The translations under genes and the position numbers were made by a program. The notes under the pieces are model-generated. The model searched no databases. It worked only from the letters and a program-made list of their open reading frames with translations, and was not told where the DNA came from. This document shows positions 43,118 through 50,983 of a stretch of 64,000 nt of DNA, in pieces; the first letter of the stretch is position 1; every line of letters starts with the position of its first letter. Origin of the DNA: Qipengyuania sp. HL-TH1 (GTDB lineage: Bacteria > Pseudomonadota > Alphaproteobacteria > Sphingomonadales > Sphingomonadaceae); the NCBI RefSeq assembly GCF_036365825.1, contig NZ_CP142675.1, forward strand, positions 682,001 to 746,000. Reading direction: 5' to 3'.

Positions 43118-44473
43118 ATGAGCGCGACGGAGCAAGCACCCCACGCCCGGCCGAAGAGCGATGTCTCCGCGGCCGTGGGGCTGGTGGGTCTGGCCGGGCT
43201 GTTTGCCTGGGTGGCGTTCGCGCGTGCCTTTCCCGCACTGGCCGAAGCCTTCGACTGGCCAGTACCGCTCGATACGCTGGGCGGGCGCAATTCGGCGCTG
43301 GTGGGCCTGCTCGCCGCCGCGATCCCGATGGCGGCATGGTCGATCCTGGTCGACAAGGTGCATCTGCGCGCCTCGACCGGGCTCGACTGGTCGCTGGTGC
43401 GTAGCCGAGCGCCCGATCACGGTGTCACGCTGGTCAAGCTGGTCGGCCTGTGGGCGACCTGGGCGATCATCGCGGGGCTCTATTGCCTGTGTCGCTGGTA
43501 CTGGGAGGGGCAATATGTCTTCGCAATGCAGGTGCTCGCCTATGCCGCGCTGCCATTGGTGGTGCTGTCGGTGCCTTACGTCCTGTGGATCGACCGCGCG
43601 CTGGTGAACCGGCGCGATGCCGCGTGGCATTTCGGCGCGCTGTTGCTGATGCGCCCGGGCTGGGACATGGGCCAGATTGCCAAGCACTGGCAGGCGTGGA
43701 TCATCAAGGCCTTCTTCACCGCCTTCATGCTCTCGATCACCCCCTTCGCCTTCAATCATATCGTGACCGCGAACTTCGCCGAGGTGTTTGCCCGGCCCGA
43801 ACGGATCGCGCTGACGATCATCGAGGCGATGTTCATGATCGACGTGATGATCGGCACCGTCGGCTATATCGTCACCATGCGCCCGCTCGACGCGCATATT
43901 CGCTCGGGCAATCCGCTGCTGGGCGGCTGGGTCGCGGCGCTGATCTGTTACCCGCCGATCGTGTGGGGCATCCTCGGCGGCGGCCGGGCAATCAATTACG
44001 AATACGATACCGCGGGCTGGCTGCACTGGATGGCGGGCAATGACACGCTGATCGCGCTGTGGGGCGCGCTGCTGGTGGTGCTGACCGGCATCTACGCCTG
44101 GGCGACCTTCGCTTTCGGCCTGCGCTTTTCCAACCTTACCTACCGCGGTGTGGTGACCAATGGCCCGTACCGTTTCACCCGGCATCCGGCCTATGTCTCG
44201 AAGAACCTGTTCTGGTGGGCGGCGATCCTGCCGTTCCTGGTGACCAGCGGCTCGCCGGTCGAGGCGATCCGCAATTGCTTCTTCCTCGCGGTGGTGAACG
44301 GCATCTATTTCTGGCGCGCCAAGACCGAGGAAGCGCATCTGCTCGCCGAAGACCCGAAATATCGCGCCTACCATGCGTGGATGGCGCAGCACGGCCTGCT
44401 GACCGCGCCACTGACGCGGTTGTGGAACCGGATCAGGCCGCGCCCGTCGCTGACGGCGGAACCCGCCGAGTAA
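43118..44473 (+). CDS. Isoprenylcysteine carboxyl methyltransferase-like membrane protein
   Basis: A 451-residue polytopic protein with about 9-10 helices. The C-terminal domain has the ICMT/PEMT SAM-binding signature: YRGVVTNGPYRFTRHPAYVS, KNLFWWAAILPFLVTSG and RAKTEEAHLLAEDPKYRAYH (the last close to the EExxL consensus of the family). N-terminal helices are not recognised. Methylation of a lipid or protein thiol/carboxyl is plausible; substrate unknown. ATG at 43118 follows AACGAGGG. Convergent with the ABM gene, no gap. Confidence 0.83.
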   Translation: MSATEQAPHARPKSDVSAAVGLVGLAGLFAWVAFARAFPALAEAFDWPVPLDTLGGRNSALVGLLAAAIPMAAWSILVDKVHLRASTGLDWSLVRSRAPDHGVTLVKLVGLWATWAIIAGLYCLCRWYWEGQYVFAMQVLAYAALPLVVLSVPYVLWIDRALVNRRDAAWHFGALLLMRPGWDMGQIAKHWQAWIIKAFFTAFMLSITPFAFNHIVTANFAEVFARPERIALTIIEAMFMIDVMIGTVGYIVTMRPLDAHIRSGNPLLGGWVAALICYPPIVWGILGGGRAINYEYDTAGWLHWMAGNDTLIALWGALLVVLTGIYAWATFAFGLRFSNLTYRGVVTNGPYRFTRHPAYVSKNLFWWAAILPFLVTSGSPVEAIRNCFFLAVVNGIYFWRAKTEEAHLLAEDPKYRAYHAWMAQHGLLTAPLTRLWNRIRPRPSLTAEPAE

Positions 44474-44776
44474 TCAGCCGAGCGGCTGGCCTTCGTCGGT
44501 TTCATAGACACGCAATTCGCGCGCCTTGGGGGGATTGGCGGCCATGAAGGTCTGGAACTCGGCCATGTGTTCGGACTTGCCATGCGCGTCGAGCGCGGCG
44601 CGATCGCGCCAGCGTTCGAACAAGATCAGCGTGTCCGGATCGGCGAGGTCGCCGGCGAAAGCGTAATCGAGGCACCCGTCCTCGGCGCGGCTGGCGCGGA
44701 CCATCTCGACAATCGCCTTGCGCGTCGCGGCGTCGATCGAACGCCCCAGCTTGATGGTGCCGTTGATCTGGATCAT
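44474..44776 (-). CDS. ABM-domain (antibiotic biosynthesis monooxygenase-like) protein
   Basis: A 100-residue ferredoxin-like ABM protein: MIQINGTIKLGRSIDAATRK opens the fold, EDGCLDYAFAGDLADPDTLI the central strands and LFERWRDRAALDAHGKSEHM the last helix. Such dimers include quinol monooxygenase YgiN and heme-degrading enzymes, but many have no known activity. It follows gshA (19 bases), so it may belong to its transcript. Confidence 0.83.
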   Translation of the reverse strand: MIQINGTIKLGRSIDAATRKAIVEMVRASRAEDGCLDYAFAGDLADPDTLILFERWRDRAALDAHGKSEHMAEFQTFMAANPPKARELRVYETDEGQPLG

Positions 44777-44795
44777 CGCTTGTCTCCCACGCTTC

Positions 44796-46166
44796 TCAGA
44801 AGCTGTATTTGTAGATGCGGTCGATATCGCCGCCCCATTCGCCATGATAGCGGTCGAGCATCACCTGCGCCGGGACCTTGCCCGTGGCGACGATCTCGTC
44901 GAGCGTTTCGAGAAAGCCGGTTTCATTGTCGCCCGAGGTGTTGAGACGGCCGCGGGCTGCGAGGCCCGAGCGCGCGATCGCCAGCACTTCCTTGGCCAGA
45001 TCGTGCAGCTTGCCGCCGCCGGGCAGCGGCGCGTCGAGCGCCAGCTTGGGCACTGCATTGCGCAGGGTCTCACGCTCTTCCATCGACCAGTGCTTGACCA
45101 GATCCCAGGACGCATCGAGCGCGGACTGGTCGTAGAGCAGGCCGACCCAGAAGGCGGGCAATGCACAGATCCGGCTCCACGGGCCGCCATCGGCACCGCG
45201 CATTTCGAGGAAGCTCTTGAGGCGCACTTCGGGGAAGGCGGTGGACAGATGGTCCCACCAATCGCTTTCGGTCGGCTTCTCGCCGGGCAGGACGGACAGC
45301 TTGCCCTCGAGGAAATCGCGGAAGCTGAGGCCCGCGGCGTCGATGTACTTGCCGTCGCGGAAGACGAAATACATCGGCACGTCGAGCATGTAATCGACGT
45401 AGCGCTCGTAGCCGAAGCCGTCTTCGAAGACGAAGGGCAGCATGCCGGTGCGATGCGGATCGGTATCGCTCCAGATATGGCTGCGATACGACAGGTAACC
45501 GTTGGGTTTCCCTTCGGTGAAGGGTGAGTTGGCGAACAGCGCAGTGGCCAGCGGTTGCAGCGCCAGCCCGGTGCGGAACTTCTGCGCCATGTCGGGTTCG
45601 CTCGAATAGTCGAGATTTACCTGGATAGTGCAGGTGCGCAGCATCATGTCGAGGCCCAGATTGCCGACCTTGGGCATGTGCCGCATCATGATGTCGTAGC
45701 GCCCCTTGGGCATGACCGGCAGTTCCTCGCGCGTCTTGTCGGGCCACATGCCCAGACCGAGGAAGCCGACCCCCTTGCGCTCGCCGATTTCCTTGACCTG
45801 CGCGAGATGGCGCCCGGTTTCGGCGCAGGTATCGTGCAGGTTTTCGAGCGGCGCGCCCGACAGTTCGAGCTGGCCCGCGGGCTCGAGGCTGACGGTGCCG
45901 TCGTCGCCCCGCATCGCGATGACCTTGCCGCCTTCCTCGACCGGTTCCCAGCCGAACTCGCGCAGCGACAGCAAGATGTCGCGGATGCCGCCCTCTTCGT
46001 CATAGGACAGCGCGCGATGTTCATCGCAGCAATAGACCAGTTTTTCGTGCTCGGTACCGATGCGCCAGTCGGCCTTCGGCTTCTCGCCGCGCTGCATCGG
46101 GGCGACCAGCTGGTCGCGGCTTTCGATAATGGGATCTTCGGTCCCCGATGTTTCGCGCGTGCTCAT
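44796..46166 (-). CDS. gshA: Glutamate-cysteine ligase
   Basis: A 456-residue glutamate-cysteine ligase of the plant/alphaproteobacterial type (GCS2-like). WRIGTEHEKLVYCCDEHRAL carries the metal-binding Glu residues, SLEPAGQLELSGAPLENLHD the substrate loop, and MRHMPKVGNLGLDMMLRTCT and MFVFRDGKYIDAAGLSFRDF-type segments follow. It makes gamma-glutamylcysteine, first step of glutathione synthesis. Follows rsmE by 42 bases on the same strand. Confidence 0.94.
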   Translation of the reverse strand: MSTRETSGTEDPIIESRDQLVAPMQRGEKPKADWRIGTEHEKLVYCCDEHRALSYDEEGGIRDILLSLREFGWEPVEEGGKVIAMRGDDGTVSLEPAGQLELSGAPLENLHDTCAETGRHLAQVKEIGERKGVGFLGLGMWPDKTREELPVMPKGRYDIMMRHMPKVGNLGLDMMLRTCTIQVNLDYSSEPDMAQKFRTGLALQPLATALFANSPFTEGKPNGYLSYRSHIWSDTDPHRTGMLPFVFEDGFGYERYVDYMLDVPMYFVFRDGKYIDAAGLSFRDFLEGKLSVLPGEKPTESDWWDHLSTAFPEVRLKSFLEMRGADGGPWSRICALPAFWVGLLYDQSALDASWDLVKHWSMEERETLRNAVPKLALDAPLPGGGKLHDLAKEVLAIARSGLAARGRLNTSGDNETGFLETLDEIVATGKVPAQVMLDRYHGEWGGDIDRIYKYSF

Positions 46167-46208
46167 GACGCGTGGCGATAGGCAACCGAACCTTGCGTGA
46201 AAAGGAAA

Positions 46209-46964
46209 TTAATCTGCGTCGAGCCAGTCGCCCGCTTCGGCCATCCATACCGCCATGCCCGCAATGGCCGCGGTTTCACCGCGCAGGATACGCGGACCGA
46301 GGCTGATCGCGACGGTGGCGGGATGGGCGCAGATCGCCGCGCGCTCGGCCTCGTCGAACCCGCCTTCGGGGCCGATCAGCAGCGCTGCGGGGCGATCAGC
46401 ATAGCAGAACGCATCGGCGGCAGGTTCGCCGCCTTCCTCGTCGGCGAAGAACAGGTCGCGCTCCTGCGGCCAGTCGCGCAGCAATGCGTCGAGCTTCGCC
46501 ACGGGCGCGATTTCGGGCAGCGCGGTGCGCGCGCATTGTTCGGCCGCCTCGGTCACGATTGCGGCAGCGCGTTCGGCATTCAGCTTGTCGGCGACGCAGC
46601 GCCGCGTGAGCACCGGCGCGATCCGCGCCACACCGAGCTCGGTCGCCTTCTCGAGCACGAGATCGAAGCGGTCCTTCTTGAGCAGCGCGGGGCAGAGCCA
46701 GAAATCGGGCACCGGCTCGCGCGGCCGCTGGTGGTCGCGCGGCTGGAGCAGGACCTGCCGCTTGCCCGCCTCGATCACTTCGGCGGCCCATTCGCCCGTG
46801 ACATTGTCGCACAGGATCACCGCGTCGCCGGGCGCAACGCGCATGACCTTGGACAGGTAATGCGCCTGGTTGCCTTCGATCGTCACCGGTTCGCTAGCGG
46901 AAAGCGGCTGTTCGACAAACAGACGGGGTGCGCTCTTGGGCGGCCAGGCGGGGGTAGCGGGCAT
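46209..46964 (-). CDS. rsmE: 16S rRNA m3U1498 methyltransferase RsmE
   Basis: A 251-residue SPOUT methyltransferase. An N-terminal PUA-like domain (ITIEGNQAHYLSKVMRVAPG-type) precedes the trefoil knot, whose SAM site is LLIGPEGGFDEAERAAI and LGPRILRGETAAIAGM. RsmE methylates U1498 in helix 44. ATG at 46964 starts the family N-terminus; a longer reading crosses the REP-like repeat and is rejected. First of rsmE-gshA-ABM. Confidence 0.93.
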   Translation of the reverse strand: MPATPAWPPKSAPRLFVEQPLSASEPVTIEGNQAHYLSKVMRVAPGDAVILCDNVTGEWAAEVIEAGKRQVLLQPRDHQRPREPVPDFWLCPALLKKDRFDLVLEKATELGVARIAPVLTRRCVADKLNAERAAAIVTEAAEQCARTALPEIAPVAKLDALLRDWPQERDLFFADEEGGEPAADAFCYADRPAALLIGPEGGFDEAERAAICAHPATVAISLGPRILRGETAAIAGMAVWMAEAGDWLDAD

Positions 46965-46985
46965 GGCCCCTCTAATCACATCCGC

Positions 46986-47060
46986 CATCCCGGCGAAAGC
47001 CGGGATCGGGTCACTTCTGGCAAGAAGGCCGGCAGCGATCCCGGCTTCCGCTGGGATGAC
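46986..47060. repeat. Paired inverted REP-like palindromes (BIME-like) between rsmE and ubiA
   Basis: Copy 1 (46986-47007) is ATCCCGGC, GAAA loop, GCCGGGAT. Copy 2 (47038-47057) is the same element in inverted orientation (ATCCCGGC, TTCC, GCTGGGAT, one G-T pair), 30 bases on. In translation these read as the VIPAEAGI / IPAFAGM peptides familiar as false N-terminal extensions in alphaproteobacterial annotation, a sign of a dispersed element. Confidence 0.7.
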
Positions 47061-47082
47061 GAGATTGATAGGGCGCATCCCG

Positions 47083-47985
47083 ATGAATGAAACCGTCGTC
47101 CCCGATAGTGAACACCGCGGCCTCGTCGCGCGGCTGCCGCAAATGCCGCGCGATCTGGCGCAGCTCGCGCGGTTCGACCGCCCCATCGGTTGGTGGCTGT
47201 TGTTCTGGCCCTGCGCCTGGGGCGTCTGGCTGACCGGCGCGGGCTGGCAGCTGGCGCTGCTTGCCTGGTTGCTGCTGGGGGCTATCGCGATGCGCGGTGC
47301 GGGCTGTGTCTATAACGACATCGTCGATGCCGATCTCGACCGGAAGGTCGCGCGTACTGCGGTGCGGCCCGTGGCAAGCGGACGGATATCGAAGAAGCTC
47401 GCATGGGGCTGGCTGTTCGTGCTGTGCGCCATCGGGCTGCTGGTCCTGCTGCAATTGCGTCCGCTCGCGCAGGGCGTGGCGCTCGCCAGCGTAGCGCTGG
47501 TCGCCGCCTATCCATTCATGAAGCGGATCACCTGGTGGCCGCAGGCCTGGCTGGGCATGGTGTTCACCTGGGGGCTGCTGGTCGGCTGGACGCAGTTGCG
47601 CGCCGACCACTGGGATGCGCTTGCGGCGATGTATGCCGGCGCGGCACTGTGGGTGATTGGCTATGACACGATCTACGCCGTGCAGGACCGCGAAGACGAT
47701 GCACTGGTCGGTATCCGCTCGAGCGCGCTGCGGCTGGGCGGGCATGTGCAGGGCGGGGTGGCGCTGTTCTATACGGGCGCCGTCGCGCTGTGGGCGCTGG
47801 CCTTCTGGCTCTACCGCGCGGACTGGGTGGCGCTGCTCGCGCTGCTTCCCGCAGCCGCGCATCTGGCATGGCAGGTCGCCACGCTCGACGGGACCGATGG
47901 CGCCAATCCGCTAAACCGCTTCCGTGCCAATCGCTGGACCGGCGCGCTGGTTGCCGCGGCGTGCTTTGTCGTGGGTAATGCGTGA
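47083..47985 (+). CDS. ubiA: 4-hydroxybenzoate octaprenyltransferase
   Basis: A 300-residue UbiA membrane prenyltransferase for ubiquinone synthesis. Asp-rich motif 1 is GAGCVYNDIVDADLDRKVAR and motif 2 DTIYAVQDREDDALVGIRSS; FDRPIGWWLLFWPCAWGVWL is the typical N-terminal helix. ATG at 47083; the in-frame stretch upstream belongs to the REP-like repeat. Its stop overlaps the trmL start. Divergent from rsmE. Confidence 0.95.
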   Translation: MNETVVPDSEHRGLVARLPQMPRDLAQLARFDRPIGWWLLFWPCAWGVWLTGAGWQLALLAWLLLGAIAMRGAGCVYNDIVDADLDRKVARTAVRPVASGRISKKLAWGWLFVLCAIGLLVLLQLRPLAQGVALASVALVAAYPFMKRITWWPQAWLGMVFTWGLLVGWTQLRADHWDALAAMYAGAALWVIGYDTIYAVQDREDDALVGIRSSALRLGGHVQGGVALFYTGAVALWALAFWLYRADWVALLALLPAAAHLAWQVATLDGTDGANPLNRFRANRWTGALVAAACFVVGNA

Positions 47986-48443
47986 TGGGTATGCGCATCG
48001 CGATGTTCGAGCCCGAGATCGCGGGGAATGTCGGCGCAGTGCTGCGTCTTGGCGCGTGCATGGGCGCGGGTATCGACCTGATCGAACCGCTCGGCTTCAC
48101 CTGGGACGACCGCCGCGTGCGACGTGCGGCGATGGATTATATCGACGAGGTCGAGGTCACGCGCCACTCCGGTTTCGACGCATTCAGCGCGGAGCTGGGT
48201 GAACGGCGAGTGATCCTGTTTACCACCAAGGCGACACGGTCGGCCTATGATTTCGCCTTTCGCGCCGACGATGTGCTGCTGTTCGGCAAGGAAAGCGCGG
48301 GCGTGCCCGAGCATGTGGCTGCGGCCAGCCACGCCATGGTCCGCCTGCCGATGCGCGCCGAAGTGCGGTCGCTCAACGTCGCGACCAGCGCGGCGATCGC
48401 GCTGGCAGAAGCCTTGCGCCAGACCGGCACCCTGCCGCGCTAG
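47985..48443 (+). CDS. trmL: tRNA (cytidine(34)-2'-O)-methyltransferase TrmL
   Basis: A 152-residue SPOUT (TrmH-like) methyltransferase modifying the wobble base of tRNA-Leu isoacceptors. MRIAMFEPEIAGNVGAVLRL opens the fold; DDVLLFGKESAGVPEHVAAA and RSLNVATSAAIALAEALRQT form the knot's SAM site. ATG 47985 overlaps the ubiA stop; ATG 47991 is another candidate start. Confidence 0.93.
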   Translation: MGMRIAMFEPEIAGNVGAVLRLGACMGAGIDLIEPLGFTWDDRRVRRAAMDYIDEVEVTRHSGFDAFSAELGERRVILFTTKATRSAYDFAFRADDVLLFGKESAGVPEHVAAASHAMVRLPMRAEVRSLNVATSAAIALAEALRQTGTLPR

Positions 48444-48522
48444 CTTCCGGCGGTGGACAAGTCGGCGGGGGAGACGCGCCGAATCTTGAGCGACTCGGCC
48501 GCGCCTTCTTAACCATGGTCGC

Positions 48523-48846
48523 ATGACGGACACTTTCACCGCCCTTTCCGATCCCACGCGGCGGCTCCTGCTGGACCGGCTGAGCGAGACGGGCGGGCTG
48601 ACGCTGTCCGACCTGGCCGAAGACCTGCCGATGACCCGGCAGGCGGTGGCCAAGCACCTCGCCGTGCTCGAGGCGGCCGAACTGGTCGCCTCCGAGCGCG
48701 ACGGGCGCTGCAAGCGGCATTATCTCAACCCGGTGCCGCTGGCCAAGATCGCACGCCGCTGGCTGGGCCGGTTCGAGGAGGTTCCGCTGGCCGCGATGTC
48801 GGGTTTTCACGGACCTGCGGGCGAGCGGCGCGTCGCGCAAACATAG
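48523..48846 (+). CDS. ArsR-family winged-helix regulator (orphan)
   Basis: A 107-residue ArsR protein: MTDTFTALSDPTRRLLLDRL and LTLSDLAEDLPMTRQAVAKH are the winged-helix core (recognition helix MTRQAVAKHLAVLEAAELV), with wing SERDGRCKRHYLNPVP. This subgroup usually sits next to an AHSA1/SRPBCC gene, but here trmL and a convergent VOC gene flank it. No operator-like dyad seen in the 79 bases upstream. Confidence 0.87.
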   Translation: MTDTFTALSDPTRRLLLDRLSETGGLTLSDLAEDLPMTRQAVAKHLAVLEAAELVASERDGRCKRHYLNPVPLAKIARRWLGRFEEVPLAAMSGFHGPAGERRVAQT

Positions 48847-48863
48847 GCGCGCGGGGCATGGGC

Positions 48864-49235
48864 TCATTCATAGCTGACCACCTCGAACTCGATCCCGTCC
48901 CAGTCGAAGAAATAGAACCGCCGCCCGGGATCGTAATCGTCATGCCCAAAGGGGGTGAGGCCATGCGCAGTCACTGCCTTTTCGGCTGCGTCGAGATCGT
49001 CGACGGTGAAGGCGATATGGTTGAGCGGGTGGCCCTTGGCGAACTCGCCGCGAACATGGTCGCCCGTGTAGAGCGCGATGTAATCGTGTTCGCCCCCGAT
49101 ATGGACCGAACGCCCGTATTTCTGCGAGGGGCCGCGCCAGCGCTCCTCCCAGCCGAGCAAATCCTTCAGCAGCGCGGCGCTGCGTTCGGGATCGGTAACC
49201 GAGATATTGGCGTGTTCGAGGCGGCCTTTGGCCAT
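48864..49235 (-). CDS. VOC family protein under the SoxR region
   Basis: A 123-residue single-module VOC protein. MAKGRLEHANISVTDPERSA and FDWDGIEFEVVSYE are the first and last strands with metal-ligand residues (H8, E118), and HPLNHIAFTVDDLDAAEKAV the middle His strand. It resembles FosX/GloA-size enzymes. It is divergent from soxR with a sox-type box between them, so it may be induced by redox-cycling compounds. Substrate unknown. Confidence 0.86.
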   Translation of the reverse strand: MAKGRLEHANISVTDPERSAALLKDLLGWEERWRGPSQKYGRSVHIGGEHDYIALYTGDHVRGEFAKGHPLNHIAFTVDDLDAAEKAVTAHGLTPFGHDDYDPGRRFYFFDWDGIEFEVVSYE

Positions 49236-49308
49236 GGTGCATCTCCTTTGCGGGGGCGGGGCCATGGATTGGCCGGACCGCCGGTTTGCGATGCACAGGC
49301 ATATGCAA

Positions 49309-49349
49309 CTTCAACTTCACTTGAGATCAAGCTTCAATTGCCCTATCAC
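49309..49349. promoter_or_regulatory. SoxR-box-like element and soxR promoter
   Basis: CTTCAACTTCACTTGAG (49309-49325) resembles the SoxR box. For soxR, TTGAGA (49321-49326), 17 bases and TATCAC (49344-49349) make a good promoter, giving an mRNA start about at the ATG (49358), i.e. leaderless or nearly so. Spacing for the divergent VOC gene is also compatible with control. Confidence 0.6.
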
Positions 49350-49357
49350 TCTGATCG

Positions 49358-49795
49358 ATGAATGCGAACGACCACCTCAGCATCGGCGATCTGGCGCGCC
49401 GGACCGGCCTTTCCGCCTCGGCGATCCGCTTTTACGAGGACAAGGGATTGATCGAATCCTTCCGCACCGCGGGCAACCAGCGGCGCTTCCTGCGCAGCGA
49501 TATCAGGCGGCTCAGCTTTATCCTGATCGTGCAGAAGCTGGGGCTCTCGCTCGAAGAAATCGGCGATCACTTGCGCAGCCTGCCCAAGGGACGCAATCCC
49601 TCCAGTTTCGACTGGTGGAAGATCAGCGAAGCCATCCGCGAAAGCCTCGACCGCCGCATCGCGCAACTGCAGGCACTGCGCGACAATCTCGATGGCTGCA
49701 TCGGCTGCGGTTGCCTCAGCCTCAAGACCTGCAAGCTCTACAACCCCGACGACATCGCCGCCGAGGGCGGACCGGGGCCGCGGGTTTTGCGGTAG
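49358..49795 (+). CDS. soxR: Redox-sensitive transcriptional activator SoxR
   Basis: A 145-residue MerR-family protein with the SoxR [2Fe-2S] cluster motif: CIGCGCLSLKTC gives C-x2-C-x-C-x5-C. LSIGDLARRTGLSASAIRFY is the MerR helix-turn-helix, followed by the dimerisation helix (LDRRIAQLQALRDNLDG). SoxR senses redox-cycling compounds and oxidative stress. No soxS or other target besides the VOC gene is near. ATG at 49358. Confidence 0.95.
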   Translation: MNANDHLSIGDLARRTGLSASAIRFYEDKGLIESFRTAGNQRRFLRSDIRRLSFILIVQKLGLSLEEIGDHLRSLPKGRNPSSFDWWKISEAIRESLDRRIAQLQALRDNLDGCIGCGCLSLKTCKLYNPDDIAAEGGPGPRVLR

Positions 49796-49881
49796 TTGCA
49801 GACGGCTCGCTAGCATCCGCACAGCGGACGACCCGCATTTCCGTCTTCACATTCTGATAACGCAAGCACGGAGAAGGTTGA

Positions 49882-50361
49882 ATGAGCGGGATATTAATTG
49901 CGTCGATTGCGTCGGTATCTTTTCAGTCACCCGTTATCGATTTTCGCTGTGGCGAAACAGATCAAGTCGGCGAGGGTAACGTCGCATCAGTTTACAACGC
50001 CTATTTGCGACATTCGGTGGTACTTATAGGGCTGGCGTTGAAAGGTGACGCGGCGACACTAGGCAAAGCGATATCACCGAATGCTCGGTTCGCAACGTTC
50101 CATGGTGACGTTGGCGCAGGCCCCCGGAAGACTGGACCGGAGGCAGCCGTAGAGTTCTTCAAGAAGCTTGAACCAACGAGCTATCAAACCCTGTCCGCTA
50201 GCGCTGGACCGTTTAGCACAGCCGCATGTGGACCCATCAAGGTGGAGGTGCTGTTGCTGCGAGATGGATCCAACGCAGCCGCGCTTGTCTTCAGATACGA
50301 GGGTGGGGTTTTACGAGACGTAACTGGAAGCTCCACAACAACTGAACGTGGCACGTTCTAG
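49882..50361 (+). CDS. Hypothetical protein, lower-GC, possibly NTF2-like
   Basis: A 159-residue protein I do not recognise. GGAGAAGG precedes ATG at 49882. The body (YNAYLRHSVVLIGLALKGDA, NARFATFHGDVGAGPRKTGP, VEVLLLRDGSNAAALVFRYE) has a helix-strand layout reminiscent of NTF2/SnoaL-like folds, and an N-terminal hydrophobic stretch (LIASIASVSF) that is too short for a clear signal. Codons such as tta, ata, aca and gga are much more frequent than in neighbours and GC is visibly lower, so horizontal acquisition is likely. Confidence 0.6.
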   Translation: MSGILIASIASVSFQSPVIDFRCGETDQVGEGNVASVYNAYLRHSVVLIGLALKGDAATLGKAISPNARFATFHGDVGAGPRKTGPEAAVEFFKKLEPTSYQTLSASAGPFSTAACGPIKVEVLLLRDGSNAAALVFRYEGGVLRDVTGSSTTTERGTF

Positions 50362-50445
50362 GCCGGAGGATCCGATGTCCGCTTTTCACTCAGAAGCCGG
50401 CAAAACATAGCGAGTGTGCTGCACCTCTAACCGAACCAGCCGGCT

Positions 50446-50973
50446 TCAATACTCCGGCCCAAGCTCCGCATCGAGATCGCGCGGGCGGGCGAAATGGGCG
50501 AGCGTGCCGCAGCCCGTGCGCAGGTCGGCCCAGTCGTCGATATCGAGTTCGAACACCGCATAGGCGGCGGTGGGGAATTTGACCTTGGCCTCGTCGTAGA
50601 GCGCGTTCTCGTTCTTCGGTGCGACCAGTTCGAACAGCATGTCGCCGAGCCCCGGATTGTGGCCCGAAAGCAGCAGGGCATCGCCGTCGCCCCCGGCTTC
50701 GCGGATCACGTCCATGATGGTGTCGGTCCCGGCGAGGTACAGCCGCTCGTCCCATTGCGGCGCGAGCGCGGGAAGCGCGGCGGCCAGCGTCTGCTTGACG
50801 CGTTCGGCGGGGCTGGCGACGAGCCGGTCCCAATCCACCCCCTGCGCGCGGATATGATCACCGATCACCCGCGCCCCGCGGCGGCCGCGATCGTTCAGGC
50901 CGCGATCGAAATCGCGCTTGTCGCTCTGGCCCCAGTCGGACTTGGCATGACGCAGCAGGCCGAGGATTTTCAT
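50446..50973 (-). CDS. Histidine phosphatase, SixA-like phosphohistidine phosphatase
   Basis: A 175-residue phosphoglycerate-mutase-fold phosphatase. MKILGLLRHAKSDWGQSDKR carries the catalytic RHA-K motif of SixA-type phosphohistidine phosphatases, and ALLLSGHNPGLGDMLFELVA the second catalytic His. SixA dephosphorylates histidines of phosphotransfer proteins. ATG at 50973; ends 73 bases after an unannotated stretch and starts 10 bases from the dinG stop, so it may be cotranscribed with the helicase. Confidence 0.88.
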   Translation of the reverse strand: MKILGLLRHAKSDWGQSDKRDFDRGLNDRGRRGARVIGDHIRAQGVDWDRLVASPAERVKQTLAAALPALAPQWDERLYLAGTDTIMDVIREAGGDGDALLLSGHNPGLGDMLFELVAPKNENALYDEAKVKFPTAAYAVFELDIDDWADLRTGCGTLAHFARPRDLDAELGPEY

Positions 50974-50983
50974 GCGCGCGTCA

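Noticed and set aside
46975..47075. Possible CRISPR-like repeats between rsmE and ubiA.
   Set aside because: Only two copies in inverted orientation, each a short palindrome with a 4-base loop; this fits a REP/BIME element.
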